56,921 bases of DNA from JBGTSJ01 sp041940305 (GTDB lineage: Bacteria; Planctomycetota; Planctomycetia; Planctomycetales; Planctomycetaceae). Below are positions 8,115 through 17,157 of this stretch, piece after piece. Position 1 is the stretch's first letter. Each line of letters opens with the position of its first letter. A model generated the notes under the pieces. That model saw nothing but the letters and a program-made list of their open reading frames with translations, ran no database searches and was not told where the DNA came from. The position numbers and the translations under genes were made by a program. The DNA lies in contig JBGTSJ010000032.1 of assembly GCA_041940305.1 (NCBI GenBank), positions 1 to 56,921 of the forward strand, read 5' to 3'.

Positions 8115-10553
8115 ATGACGCTGCACAGTGGCCGCCGCGCGACGCGGCGATTGGCTCTGCTCACCTGCCTCCTCCTTGCAGCGTCAACCTCTGCTGCGGC
8201 CCAGGATGCTGCGCTATCGGTCTCGCCGACGAGCATTGAGTTCCGTGATGGCTACGATCGCCGCCAGCTGCTGGTCGAGGCGGATGGCCGTGATCTCACC
8301 TCGGCGGCTCAGTACCGCACCTCGGATGCGTCCGTGGCGACCGTCGATGAATGCGGCTTCGTCGCGCCCGCGGGAGCAGGGACGGCGCAGATCGAGATCA
8401 CCAGCGAAGGGGGGCGGGTCCTGGTGCCCGTGACGGTGAGCGAGTTGGACAGGGGCCGGACGATCGACTTCGCGGGGGAGGTGGTGCCGCTGCTGTCGCG
8501 GTACGGCTGCAACTCCGGCGGCTGCCACGGCAAGGCGACCGGCCAGAACGGATTCAAACTGTCGCTGTTCGGCTTCGACCCGGCCTTCGATTACGACGCG
8601 CTGGTCAGCGAGGGGCGCGGGCGGCGAGTGTTTGCTTCTGTGCCGGCGCGGAGCCTGCTGCTGACGAAGGGGACGGGACAGGTGCCGCACGGGGGCGGGC
8701 AGCGGTTCGCAGTCGACAGCGAGCCTTACCGGTTGCTGCGCGCGTGGATCGAATCGGGGGCGCCCCCTTCATCGCCCGACGCGCCGCGAATCGCCGGCAT
8801 CCGCGTGGAGCCTGCTGAGCGTGTGCTGGGAGCCGAGACGGCGCAGCAGTTGCGGGTCATCGCCACGCTGACCGACTCAAGCGAGCGGGACATCACGCGG
8901 CAGACCGAGTACTTCAGCAACCTCGAAGTTGTGGCCCGGGTGGATGACCGCGGACTGGTCACCGCGGCGACGCAGAGTGGCGAAGCGACGGTGATGGCGC
9001 GGTACCTCGGTCACGTCGCCGTGTTCCGTGCGATCCGGCCGCATGGTCCTACGCTCTCAGAGCTTCCCGAGTTCGAGCCGCTCAATGAAATCGACCGGCT
9101 GGTGGCGGCCAAGTGGATGAAGCTGGGGCTGCGGCCTTCGGCCACGACCGATGACTCGACGTTCCTGCGGCGGATCACGCTGGATCTGTGCGGGCGGTTG
9201 CCGACCGTCGAGGAGACGCAGCGCTTTCTGGCGAACGACGGGGCCGAGAAGCGGAATGAGCTGATCGACCGGCTGCTGGCCTCGCCGGACTACCCGGCGT
9301 ACTTCGCGCTCAAGTGGAGCGTGATCCTGCGCAATTCGCGACTGGCGGGTTCGGAGCAGGCATCCTACGCGTTTCATAACTGGATCAAGGACATGATCGC
9401 CCGGAACCGTCCGTACGACGAGTTCGTGCGGGGGATCGTCGCGGCTTCGGGGGAGTGGCAGGATGCTCCGGCGATCAACTGGTACTGGCAGTCGCGCGAC
9501 GACCAGCTGCACACAGTGACGGCGGATACCGCGCAGCTCTTTCTGGGGCTGCGGCTGCAGTGCGCCCGCTGCCACCATCATCCTTACGAGCGCTGGGGCC
9601 AGGAAGATTATTACGGACTGGCCGGTTTCTTCACGCGGCTGGGGCGCAAGAGCTTTGGCGAGCCGCCGCCGTACTTCGCGTCGAGCAACGTGACGACCGG
9701 CGAGAAAAACCCGCTGACCGGAGAGACGCCCAAGCCGAAGGTCCTGGATGGCGAATACGTCGAGTTCACGCCGGAGGAGGACCCGCGGCACGCCCTGGTG
9801 GACTGGATGGCGGAGCCGGACAACCCGTTCTTCTCTCGGGCGCTGGTGAACCGGATGTGGGGCCACTTCTTCGGCCGTGGCCTGGTGCACGAGATCGACG
9901 ACCTGCGGGGGACGAATCCGCCGTCCAACCCCGAGGTGCTGGACTACCTCGCCCAGGAGTTCCAGGCGTCGGGATTTGATGTGCGGCACATCATCCGCCT
10001 GATCGTCTCCAGCCGCACGTATCAGCTCCGCTCGGAACCGCGAGCGGAGAACGAGCACGATTCGCAGAACTTCGCGCGCTACTACGCGCGACGGATGATC
10101 GCGGAAGTCGCACTCGACGCACTCGATGCGGCGTGCGGGACGCGGACGAACTTCGGCAACATGAGCGCGGCCGGCAGCGCGGTGGACCTGCCGCATGAAG
10201 GGTTTGGCTCGTATTTTCTCGACACGTTCGACCGGCCGCAGCGGGTGACGGTGTGTGAATGCGAACGCTCGCCGGGGGCGACGCTGGCACAGGTGCTCTT
10301 GCTGGCGAACTCGGATGAAACGGAGAATAAGATTGCGGACGGCAACGGCCGCGTGGCGCGGCTGATTGATGCGGAGACGCCCACTCCGGAGATCATCGAC
10401 GAACTGTATTTGGCCTGTTACAGCCGCCTGCCGACGGAGGACGAACGGAACACCACGCTCTCGTACATCGACGTCGCCGACGACCGTCGCCGCGCCGCGG
10501 AGGACGTACTGTGGTCGCTGGTGAATTCGAAGGAGTTTTTGTTCAACCACTGA
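8115..10553 (+). CDS. secreted DUF1549/DUF1553 protein with N-terminal Ig-like domain and cytochrome-like motif
   Basis: 812-residue planctomycete-type exported protein. It has a signal peptide (about 1-29, ending AAA-Q), a bacterial Ig-like (BIG2-type) domain (about 33-110), and a planctomycete cytochrome-like segment around 130-155 where NSGGCHGKA makes a C-X4-CH motif. The DUF1549 region (about 320-520) contains CARCHHHP (a canonical CXXCH), and the C-terminal DUF1553 region (about 550-790) carries NRMWGHFFGRGLV. Family members occur in large numbers in planctomycetes, nearly always next to a DUF1501 gene, as here; their reaction is not established. It is probably the first gene of a three-gene unit. 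The ATG at 8115 directly precedes the Arg-rich n-region of the signal peptide. Confidence 0.9.
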   Translation: MTLHSGRRATRRLALLTCLLLAASTSAAAQDAALSVSPTSIEFRDGYDRRQLLVEADGRDLTSAAQYRTSDASVATVDECGFVAPAGAGTAQIEITSEGGRVLVPVTVSELDRGRTIDFAGEVVPLLSRYGCNSGGCHGKATGQNGFKLSLFGFDPAFDYDALVSEGRGRRVFASVPARSLLLTKGTGQVPHGGGQRFAVDSEPYRLLRAWIESGAPPSSPDAPRIAGIRVEPAERVLGAETAQQLRVIATLTDSSERDITRQTEYFSNLEVVARVDDRGLVTAATQSGEATVMARYLGHVAVFRAIRPHGPTLSELPEFEPLNEIDRLVAAKWMKLGLRPSATTDDSTFLRRITLDLCGRLPTVEETQRFLANDGAEKRNELIDRLLASPDYPAYFALKWSVILRNSRLAGSEQASYAFHNWIKDMIARNRPYDEFVRGIVAASGEWQDAPAINWYWQSRDDQLHTVTADTAQLFLGLRLQCARCHHHPYERWGQEDYYGLAGFFTRLGRKSFGEPPPYFASSNVTTGEKNPLTGETPKPKVLDGEYVEFTPEEDPRHALVDWMAEPDNPFFSRALVNRMWGHFFGRGLVHEIDDLRGTNPPSNPEVLDYLAQEFQASGFDVRHIIRLIVSSRTYQLRSEPRAENEHDSQNFARYYARRMIAEVALDALDAACGTRTNFGNMSAAGSAVDLPHEGFGSYFLDTFDRPQRVTVCECERSPGATLAQVLLLANSDETENKIADGNGRVARLIDAETPTPEIIDELYLACYSRLPTEDERNTTLSYIDVADDRRRAAEDVLWSLVNSKEFLFNH

Positions 10554-10559
10554 GTCAAT

Positions 10560-10705
10560 GAACAGGAGCAAACAGAGGCAACGGAGAGATCTGATTTTGT
10601 TACTCGACGCGTCAGCGAGGCGGTAACGCCTGCGACGATGCCTGACTCAGGCTGGCGAATTGAGCCTTCGGCCTGACCGGGTTTCTACTCTGTTCCCTCC
10701 TGTTC
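10560..10705. repeat. inverted-repeat-bracketed element before the DUF1501 gene
   Basis: Arms 10560-10577 (GAACAGGAGCAAACAGAG) and 10688-10705 (CTCTGTTCCCTCCTGTTC) are inverted copies with two mismatches in 18. The right arm ends 26 nt before the DUF1501 ATG. The same arm sequence brackets the element at 40697-41046, so this is a dispersed family. Confidence 0.65.
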
Positions 10706-10731
10706 CAATCCCTTTCCAGGGCGACAGCAAC

Positions 10732-12057
10732 ATGCTCGAAATCACCTCGACTCCCACCCGCACCTGCGACGGAGTCTCCCGCCGCAGCTTCCTCCGCGCC
10801 GGCAGCCTGGCGTTCGGAGGATTGTCGCTGGCGGGTTGGGCGCAGAGCCGCGCTGCAGCGGGGGAAAGCTCGTCGCGGCCGCGAAAGGCCGTCATTCAGA
10901 TCTGGCAGGCCGGGGGGCCGAGCCATATCGACATGTACGACCTCAAGCCGGCCGCGCCGGCCGAGTATCGGGGGGAGTTCCGTCCGATCCCGACCAACGT
11001 GAACGGCATCATCATCGGCGAACATCTGCCGCTGCAGTCGCGGATGATGGACAGGATGTCGATCGTGCGGTCGGTGTATCACACCAACGCCGGCCACGGC
11101 ATGGGATCGCAGTGGATGCTGACCGGGTGGCAGCCGACGATCGAGGTCAACAACAATATCTATCCCGCCTGCGGCTCGGTGGTCGCGCGGCTGCGCGGCG
11201 CGAATAACCCGGAGCTTCCCGCGTACGTGAACCTGCCGCGGTCGCTGGGACTGGGGAAGGCGGCCTACCTCGGTGCGTCCTTCAATCCGTTCTCACCGGA
11301 GGATGATCCGAATAACGAGGGGTTCCAGGTTCGCAATCTGCGGCTGCCGGGGCGGGTGGATCTCTCGCGGCTGGAGAACCGGCGCAGCCTGCTGTCGAAG
11401 ATCGACAACCTGCGGCGCGACCTGGACACGGCCGGCGATCTGGGAGAGCTCGACAAGTTTTATGCGGCCGGGCTCGACATGGTGACGAACGACGAGGCGC
11501 TCCACGCGTTCGACGTCGGCGCCGAGGATGCGGCGCTCCGCGACCGGTACGGCCGCAACGATCTCGGACAAAGCTGCCTGCTCGCACGGCGTCTGGTCGA
11601 AGCGGGGGTAACGTACGTTACGATCCAGGCGGGCGGAGGGTGGGACACGCATGGCGACAACTTCAAGCAGTTGAAGGACAACCTGCTCCCCAAGTACGAC
11701 CAGTCGCTCGCGGCGCTGGTGCAGGATCTCAACGACCGAGGACTGGCCGACGACGTGCTGGTGATGGCGTTCGGCGAGTTCGGACGGACTCCCCGAATCA
11801 ACGGGGGAGCCGGCCGCGACCACTGGCCAGGCGCGATGTCGGTGGTGTTCGCCGGCGGCGGCCTCAAGATGGGACAGGCGATCGGCGAAACCGATTCAAA
11901 GGCCGAAGCGCCGATCAGCAAGCCCTACACGCCCGGCTGCGTGCTCTCGACAATGTATCACGTCGTCGACGTGGACTACCGGCACGAGTTCTATGACCAG
12001 GCGCAACGGCCTCTGGCGGTGCTGCCGGAGGGACGGCCAATCGGGGAGTTGATTTGA
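10732..12057 (+). CDS. DUF1501 domain protein, Tat-exported
   Basis: 441-residue DUF1501 protein, a family in the alkaline-phosphatase/sulfatase fold superfamily that is very abundant in planctomycetes and of unproven reaction. The N-terminus contains SRRSFLRAG (about residues 20-28), a twin-arginine motif, followed by a hydrophobic segment and a polar cleavage region, so a folded protein is expected to be exported. Family motifs include QAGGPSHIDMYDLKP, GSQWMLTG, GGGWDTHGDNF and FGEFGRTPRINGG. ATG 10732 was chosen because it puts the Tat motif at the normal distance; an upstream ATG at 10660 would bury it. It pairs with the upstream DUF1553 gene and precedes a PPC-domain gene. Confidence 0.93.
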   Translation: MLEITSTPTRTCDGVSRRSFLRAGSLAFGGLSLAGWAQSRAAAGESSSRPRKAVIQIWQAGGPSHIDMYDLKPAAPAEYRGEFRPIPTNVNGIIIGEHLPLQSRMMDRMSIVRSVYHTNAGHGMGSQWMLTGWQPTIEVNNNIYPACGSVVARLRGANNPELPAYVNLPRSLGLGKAAYLGASFNPFSPEDDPNNEGFQVRNLRLPGRVDLSRLENRRSLLSKIDNLRRDLDTAGDLGELDKFYAAGLDMVTNDEALHAFDVGAEDAALRDRYGRNDLGQSCLLARRLVEAGVTYVTIQAGGGWDTHGDNFKQLKDNLLPKYDQSLAALVQDLNDRGLADDVLVMAFGEFGRTPRINGGAGRDHWPGAMSVVFAGGGLKMGQAIGETDSKAEAPISKPYTPGCVLSTMYHVVDVDYRHEFYDQAQRPLAVLPEGRPIGELI

Positions 12058-12194
12058 GGTTGGAGTGCGGCGGCATGCTGCGTTCGTCGCTGACGGATCC
12101 GCGCCGACCTGTTGCGCCGAGGCTCGGCCGTTCCCTCAGGTCGAGAGAGCGGACTGACTCCGGCAATGTCGCCGGGTCGGGCTTCCAGCACTTG

Positions 12195-14357
12195 ATGCGA
12201 GTGAGAAACCTGGTGTTGACTGTGAGCCGGATTGGGCTGAGTGGCGTGCTGGTGCTGTCCTTCTTGAGCACTGCAGTGCAAGCCGATCTCCCCTCGCCGC
12301 GGTTTGACCGCCTGCGGCCACTGGGAGCTGCGGCCGGCACCGAAGTCGAAGCCGAGGTGCAGGGGAACGATATCGAGGGAGTCGATCGGCTCTTGTTCGA
12401 TCACCCCGGCCTGAGCGCGGTCCCGGTCGAGGGGAAGGAGCGGACGTTCCGGATCGTCGTGGCGGCCGACGTGCCGGAGGGGACATATGACGGCTATCTC
12501 GTCGGACGCTTCGGAGTGAGCAATCCGAGGCTGTTCGCCATCACACACGGACTGACCGACATCCCCGACATCGGGCAGAACCGCGAGCTGGCGACCGCTC
12601 AGCCGCTGGAAATCAATTCGGCAGTGAACGGCGTGGCCGACGGCAACGCCGACGATTTCTACCGGTTCAGCCTCGCGGCCGGACAGCGGGTGACGATCGA
12701 CTGCCAGGCGCAGCGGCTGGATTCGGAACTGGACGGGACGCTGTCGCTCGTCTCTGCGGACGGGGCGCTGCTGGCGTCGAACGGGGACTATTTCGGAAAG
12801 GATCCGTTCATTGATTTCGTGGCGCCGGCCGACGGCGACTATATCGTGGGCCTGCACGACCTGTCGTATCGCGGCGGAGCGGCCTACCGGCTCGTCATCA
12901 GCGATCGGCCGCAGGTGGAGAACATCTATCCCGCGGCTCTGCAGGCGGATTGTTCCTCCCGGCTGACCGCGCTCGGGCGTAACTTCGGGTCGATCGGGAG
13001 GCAGGGGTCGGACTGGACCATCGACGAGCAGCCGCTCGAGGCGCTGGAGTTCGACTTCGCCGCACCGTCTGTGCCGCTGGACCTGGGCACCTACACGTTC
13101 ATTGATCATCCCACCCACCACTCGGTGCTGCCGACCGCGGCGACCTGCACGCTGACCGGGCTGCAGGTGACGCCCGAACCGCTGCTCGGCCTCTGGAACG
13201 CGCAGCCGATGCTGGTCACACCCTACCCGGTGGTGCTGGAAGCGGAGCCGAATGATTCGGCGGAGTCGCCGCAGGCGGTGGCGTTGCCGCTGGTGGCGGC
13301 CGGGCGATTTGACAAGCCTCGCGACGCCGACTGGTTTCAGATCGAGCCGGATGAAGACGCGTCCTATCAGTTTGATGTGTACTGCGAGCGGATCGCCGGC
13401 CGCGCGGATCCGTATGTGGTGGTGATGGACGACCAGGGGAACCGCATGGCGGAGCCGGACGACTACGGCCACCGCGTGAGTGCGTTCGACGGTCATCTGC
13501 GCGACCCGTCGCAGTCGATCAACCTGAACAAGGGACGCAAGTACCGGGTGCTGGTGCAGGACCGCTACCGGCGCGGCGGGGCGCGTTACCAGTACGTGCT
13601 GCGGATCGAGCGGGGGCCGGCGGACTTTCATGCGGCAGCGATGCACCGCTCGAACCCGGATCCGGCGGGGACGAATCTTTATAAGGGGACGGCGACGTAT
13701 GTGGACGTCATTCTGCATCAGCGCTGCGGCTACAACGGCCCGGTGACGATTGAGGCCGAAGGGTTGCCGCAGGGGGTCCACTTCCAGCCGACGGTCATCA
13801 CCAACAATTCGCGTGGGACGTTCGTCCTCTGGGCCGACGATGATGCGCCGGACTGGACGGGATTCCTGAAACTCTTCGCGACCGGCGTTCGAGATGGCGA
13901 GACGTTTCGCCGGGAAGTCCGCCCTTACAGCCGCGTGTGGAATAACAGCGGGACCAGCCGGCCGCAGCGACAGCTGGCGCTCGCAGTCCGCGAACGGGGC
14001 CCCTACGACCTGCAGATCGATCCACCGATGATCACCGTCCAGGCGGGCTCTCCCGCGGCGTTGACGCTCAAGCTCCGGCGGCTGTGGGGGGGCTTCACTG
14101 GGCCGGTAACGATTCAGGCTCACGAGTTTCCGGGCCAGTTCCAGCTGGGTAACTTCGATATCGCCGCCGGGCAGACGGATGTGCCGCTGACGATCCAGGT
14201 TCAGCAAGGGGCCGCGCCCGGGGACTACACGCTCTGCGTGAAGGGGCAGGCGCAGGTTCCGTTCAACAAGGACGCGGCGGCGGCAGACACGCCGAACACG
14301 CTCGTGGCGACGATCAGCCGTCCGGTGACGATCCGGGTGGAGAGGCCTGCGCAGTAG
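12195..14357 (+). CDS. secreted protein with pre-peptidase C-terminal (PPC)-type domains
   Basis: About 720-residue exported protein with an N-terminal signal peptide (hydrophobic LSGVLVLSFLSTAVQA, about 15-30). Two segments resemble bacterial pre-peptidase C-terminal beta-sandwich domains: around 185-240 (GVADGNADDFYRFSLAAGQ) and 345-460 (EAEPNDSAESPQAV, then DADWFQIE). No catalytic domain is visible, so it is probably a binding or structural exoprotein. It follows the DUF1501 gene; the three genes DUF1553-DUF1501-PPC recur together in planctomycetes. ATG 12195 was chosen since it starts the signal peptide; the frame stays open upstream to 12054, overlapping the DUF1501 stop. Confidence 0.82.
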   Translation: MRVRNLVLTVSRIGLSGVLVLSFLSTAVQADLPSPRFDRLRPLGAAAGTEVEAEVQGNDIEGVDRLLFDHPGLSAVPVEGKERTFRIVVAADVPEGTYDGYLVGRFGVSNPRLFAITHGLTDIPDIGQNRELATAQPLEINSAVNGVADGNADDFYRFSLAAGQRVTIDCQAQRLDSELDGTLSLVSADGALLASNGDYFGKDPFIDFVAPADGDYIVGLHDLSYRGGAAYRLVISDRPQVENIYPAALQADCSSRLTALGRNFGSIGRQGSDWTIDEQPLEALEFDFAAPSVPLDLGTYTFIDHPTHHSVLPTAATCTLTGLQVTPEPLLGLWNAQPMLVTPYPVVLEAEPNDSAESPQAVALPLVAAGRFDKPRDADWFQIEPDEDASYQFDVYCERIAGRADPYVVVMDDQGNRMAEPDDYGHRVSAFDGHLRDPSQSINLNKGRKYRVLVQDRYRRGGARYQYVLRIERGPADFHAAAMHRSNPDPAGTNLYKGTATYVDVILHQRCGYNGPVTIEAEGLPQGVHFQPTVITNNSRGTFVLWADDDAPDWTGFLKLFATGVRDGETFRREVRPYSRVWNNSGTSRPQRQLALAVRERGPYDLQIDPPMITVQAGSPAALTLKLRRLWGGFTGPVTIQAHEFPGQFQLGNFDIAAGQTDVPLTIQVQQGAAPGDYTLCVKGQAQVPFNKDAAAADTPNTLVATISRPVTIRVERPAQ

Positions 14358-14552
14358 GACCTGCAGATGGTCTGAAGGATCTGCAGAACGGCGCGACGGA
14401 AACGAAGGAATTGCGGATCGAAAGGTCGCCGAGGGGCTGACTCCGGGAATTCTCAGTTACGCAAGAGAGCCCCTTGTGCCGGAAAGGGAGGCTGATGCAG
14501 TCCCGGTGGGCCGAGAGCGCTCGACCGGGCCGGCAAAATCGTTGGCAGTTGG

Positions 14553-14587
14553 TTGACGTGGCCAATCTGGTCGCTTACAAATGTCGG
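14553..14587 (+). promoter_or_regulatory. candidate blaI promoter with overlapping BlaI operator
   Basis: TTGACG (14553-14558), a 17-nt spacer and TACAAA (14576-14581) form a reasonable sigma70-type promoter. The -10 lies inside TTACAAATGT (14575-14584), which matches the TACA-N2-TGT(A) dyad recognised by BlaI/MecI repressors. Transcription would start near 14588, which supports ATG 14623 rather than ATG 14581 as the blaI start. Autorepression is inferred. Confidence 0.5.
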
Positions 14588-14622
14588 ATCAAGTTGCGGT
14601 TGTGGCTTCACGAGGCAACCGG

Positions 14623-15018
14623 ATGTCCAAACGCCCTGCCCTGTCCAAGGCTGAAATGGAAGTGGCCCACATTGTGTGGCAGCTGCAGGAGGCGACTGTC
14701 CGCCAAGTGCTGGAGGCGCTCCCCGCCCAGCGGCAGGTGGACTATAAGACGGTGCAGACCTATCTCCGGCGCCTTGAAGCCAAGGGATACCTGAGTTCCC
14801 GCCGGGACGGTCGCAGTCTTGTGTACACTGCGAGCGTGCGGCCGCGGCAGGTAATCCGGGACACGGTGAGCGACTTCGTGAACCGTTTGTTCGGCGGGAA
14901 GTCGCTGCCGCTCGTGGAGCACCTGATCCGCGAAGAAGGACTGACGAGGGACGATATCGGGAAGCTCCGCGACCTGCTCAACGAGTTGGAGACCGAGTCC
15001 CATGCGCCTCGATCCTGA
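14623..15018 (+). CDS. blaI: BlaI/MecI/CopY family transcriptional repressor
   Basis: 131-residue winged-helix repressor. The LSKAEMEVAHIVW start, the DYKTVQTYLRRLEAKGYL recognition region and the RSLVYTASV wing are typical of the family. In known systems the dimer represses its own operon until a membrane M56 protease triggers its cleavage. The gene overlaps the downstream M56 gene by 17 bp, the normal blaI-blaR1 pairing. In planctomycetes such pairs are common and usually not linked to a beta-lactamase; the nearest serine-hydrolase gene here (24909-26057) is about 10 kb away. ATG 14623 is chosen over 14581, which lies within the promoter/operator. Confidence 0.9.
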   Translation: MSKRPALSKAEMEVAHIVWQLQEATVRQVLEALPAQRQVDYKTVQTYLRRLEAKGYLSSRRDGRSLVYTASVRPRQVIRDTVSDFVNRLFGGKSLPLVEHLIREEGLTRDDIGKLRDLLNELETESHAPRS

Positions 15019-17086
15019 CTGGGGCCGATTGATCTTCAGCCAGTTGTGGCAGGTCACGCTGCTGATTCCGGCGGCGATCCTGCTGCTGCGATGGCTGAGC
15101 CCGTCGCGATCACATCTGGCCTACGGCGTGCTGCTGATCGTGCTGGTCAAGTGCGTTACGCCGCCGGTCTTTACGAGCGACGTCGGCATCTTTCCATGGG
15201 CGCAGGGGCGAGCGGAACAATTGGCTCCGGCCGTTCGGCCCGGCCCGTTCGCTGGAGCATCCGCATCGCCCGCGCGCATTGCCGAAGCAGCATCGACCGC
15301 GGATCAGAAGTCACCTGTCGCGTCGGCAGTGACCGACGCCGATGTGCCAGATACAGACCAGGCAGGTTCGTCCAGCGAAGATCCCGCGCTGACATCGTTG
15401 GCTTCGCAACAGGTCGAGTCGTCAATTCAATCACCCGCGCGCCCGCCGCGGGCCTCGTCCAGCGAATCCATTGCGACGACGACGCTGGCGACTCTGGGAT
15501 GGATGGGGGGGCTGCTGCTGTTCTGTTTGTGGGTCATGCTCTCGCTGCGGCACGTGAAGCGGCTGTGCCGGGCGGTGCCGGCGCCCGAGAAGGTCTCTGA
15601 ACTGGCCCTGCGCTTGTCGGAGGACCTGGGACTGCGCCGTCCGCCTCAGGTGCTGGTCAGCACGGACGCCGTCATGCCGTTCGCGTTGGGCGTTCGGCGT
15701 CCCGTCGTGCTGATTCCCGCGAGCGTAATTGCGGAGGACCAGCGGGATGACCTCGTGATGGTGCTGGCGCATGAGTTGAATCACATCCGCCGGCGGGACA
15801 CGCTGGTGGGCGCCGCGCAACTGCTGATTCAGGCCGTGTGGTGGTTCCACCCGTTCGTCTGGTGGCTGAATCGAGAGATCCGGCGATACCGCGAGCACTG
15901 CTGTGACGAGGAAGTTCTCGCGCGCCTGGACTGCAGGCCGCAGCGCTATGCCCGATGCCTGATCAACGTCCTGGAGCTTAACGAGCGCGGCTCGGAGCGC
16001 CTCGGCTTGGCCGGAATGAGCCCGTTCGAAGTGACGTCGCAGCGGCTGCGGAACATCATGCGGTCCAATGCTCCGTTCCGGCGTCGGATGCCGCTGGGGG
16101 GCTGGCTGGTGCTGCTGGGAGTCGCCGTCCTGGTGCTGCCGGGGGCGAGGGGTGTGACGGCGACCGGGCCGATCTCCAAAGATGCTGTGGAAACAAGGAC
16201 GAACTCCGTCCCAACAATCACAGCAGGGCTCAAGGGGTCAACCGAGACCGCCCCTTCGGTCGAGCCGATGACGACCGCTCCCCTCCGTTACGAGTGGGAG
16301 GCGAACGCCCGCTATCCGTACCAGGTCTCGATCATAGTGGACCATGGCAGCGAGACCGAATCGCTCACCGGGACGCCGACGCTGATTGTCCGCAGTCTGC
16401 AGTCGGGGCAGGCCGAATTCGTGCTCTCCGGGGACCAACTGGTCTCCAGTCGAGTTTCAAAGTCAAACCAGGTTCCTCGGTTCGAACCACTCGATTTCCC
16501 GTCGCCTCCGTCGTTTCCGCGCATCGCATTCATGACCAGCCCGTGGCGCGGGCCTTCGTATCGATCCGCACCGCCGGTCGAGCACATCGTCCGGATCGAC
16601 GATCGCGGGCGGATGGTGGCCGAGCAGGGTGAGGGAGAGTCGCTCCCGTACCTGCTCGGCGGCGTCAGCTCGCTGCTGTTCGCTCCATTGCCGGCCGCCG
16701 ACGAGCGGGAGTGGACGGAGGCGGGAGGAACGGAGATCTCGATCACCCGCGAGGAGGATGAGGCGGATCCGTTCCCAGTGCCCACTTCGTTCTTTGCAAT
16801 CGACGACGAGCCGGAGTTGCTGGCGGCTGACGTGAGCGCCGCCATTTCAGTGATCGACTCAGACGCCGGTGAGTTCGCCATCCAACGGCAAAGGACCCTG
16901 GCGTCGGTGGAGCGGATCGATGGACAACCGCGCATCGCGCTCTCTGAGGATGTCACCTGGACGTTCGATTCCATCGGCGGCATGCCCGCGAAACTGGCGG
17001 CCGAGGTGTCGCTGGTCGTGCGGGAGAACAACGTGACGACGACCTTTCCCATCCGGATCACGGCCGACCGCTTGCCCGCGCCGTAA
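15002..17086 (+). CDS. M56 family (BlaR1/MecR1-like) membrane metallopeptidase with extracellular C-terminal domain
   Basis: 694-residue integral-membrane zinc protease. Hydrophobic helices lie at about 13-29, 37-58, 162-181 and 363-382. The catalytic HELNH motif (about 257-261) is in LAHELNHIRRRD, and the REIRRYREHCCDEEVL segment around 292-307 supplies the downstream zinc-ligand region. Instead of the penicillin-binding sensor of BlaR1, the last ~275 residues form a beta-rich domain closely resembling the N-terminal part of the next gene product (LRYEWEANARYPYQV here, LRYQWESGARYGFDV there). It should sense an unknown extracytoplasmic signal and relieve BlaI repression. Start ATG 15002 overlaps blaI. 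Confidence 0.88.
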   Translation: MRLDPDWGRLIFSQLWQVTLLIPAAILLLRWLSPSRSHLAYGVLLIVLVKCVTPPVFTSDVGIFPWAQGRAEQLAPAVRPGPFAGASASPARIAEAASTADQKSPVASAVTDADVPDTDQAGSSSEDPALTSLASQQVESSIQSPARPPRASSSESIATTTLATLGWMGGLLLFCLWVMLSLRHVKRLCRAVPAPEKVSELALRLSEDLGLRRPPQVLVSTDAVMPFALGVRRPVVLIPASVIAEDQRDDLVMVLAHELNHIRRRDTLVGAAQLLIQAVWWFHPFVWWLNREIRRYREHCCDEEVLARLDCRPQRYARCLINVLELNERGSERLGLAGMSPFEVTSQRLRNIMRSNAPFRRRMPLGGWLVLLGVAVLVLPGARGVTATGPISKDAVETRTNSVPTITAGLKGSTETAPSVEPMTTAPLRYEWEANARYPYQVSIIVDHGSETESLTGTPTLIVRSLQSGQAEFVLSGDQLVSSRVSKSNQVPRFEPLDFPSPPSFPRIAFMTSPWRGPSYRSAPPVEHIVRIDDRGRMVAEQGEGESLPYLLGGVSSLLFAPLPAADEREWTEAGGTEISITREEDEADPFPVPTSFFAIDDEPELLAADVSAAISVIDSDAGEFAIQRQRTLASVERIDGQPRIALSEDVTWTFDSIGGMPAKLAAEVSLVVRENNVTTTFPIRITADRLPAP

Positions 17087-17157
17087 ACGACTCTTCCGGT
17101 CGGCGGCCGAGGCCTGCGGTTCACAAATCACCCTCATTCCGATCAGCGAGGCTCCCG

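Noticed and set aside
11991..14207. 738-codon minus-strand frame opposite the PPC-domain gene
   Set aside because: Arg-rich low-complexity product with no family features; the plus-strand protein has a signal peptide and PPC-type domains.
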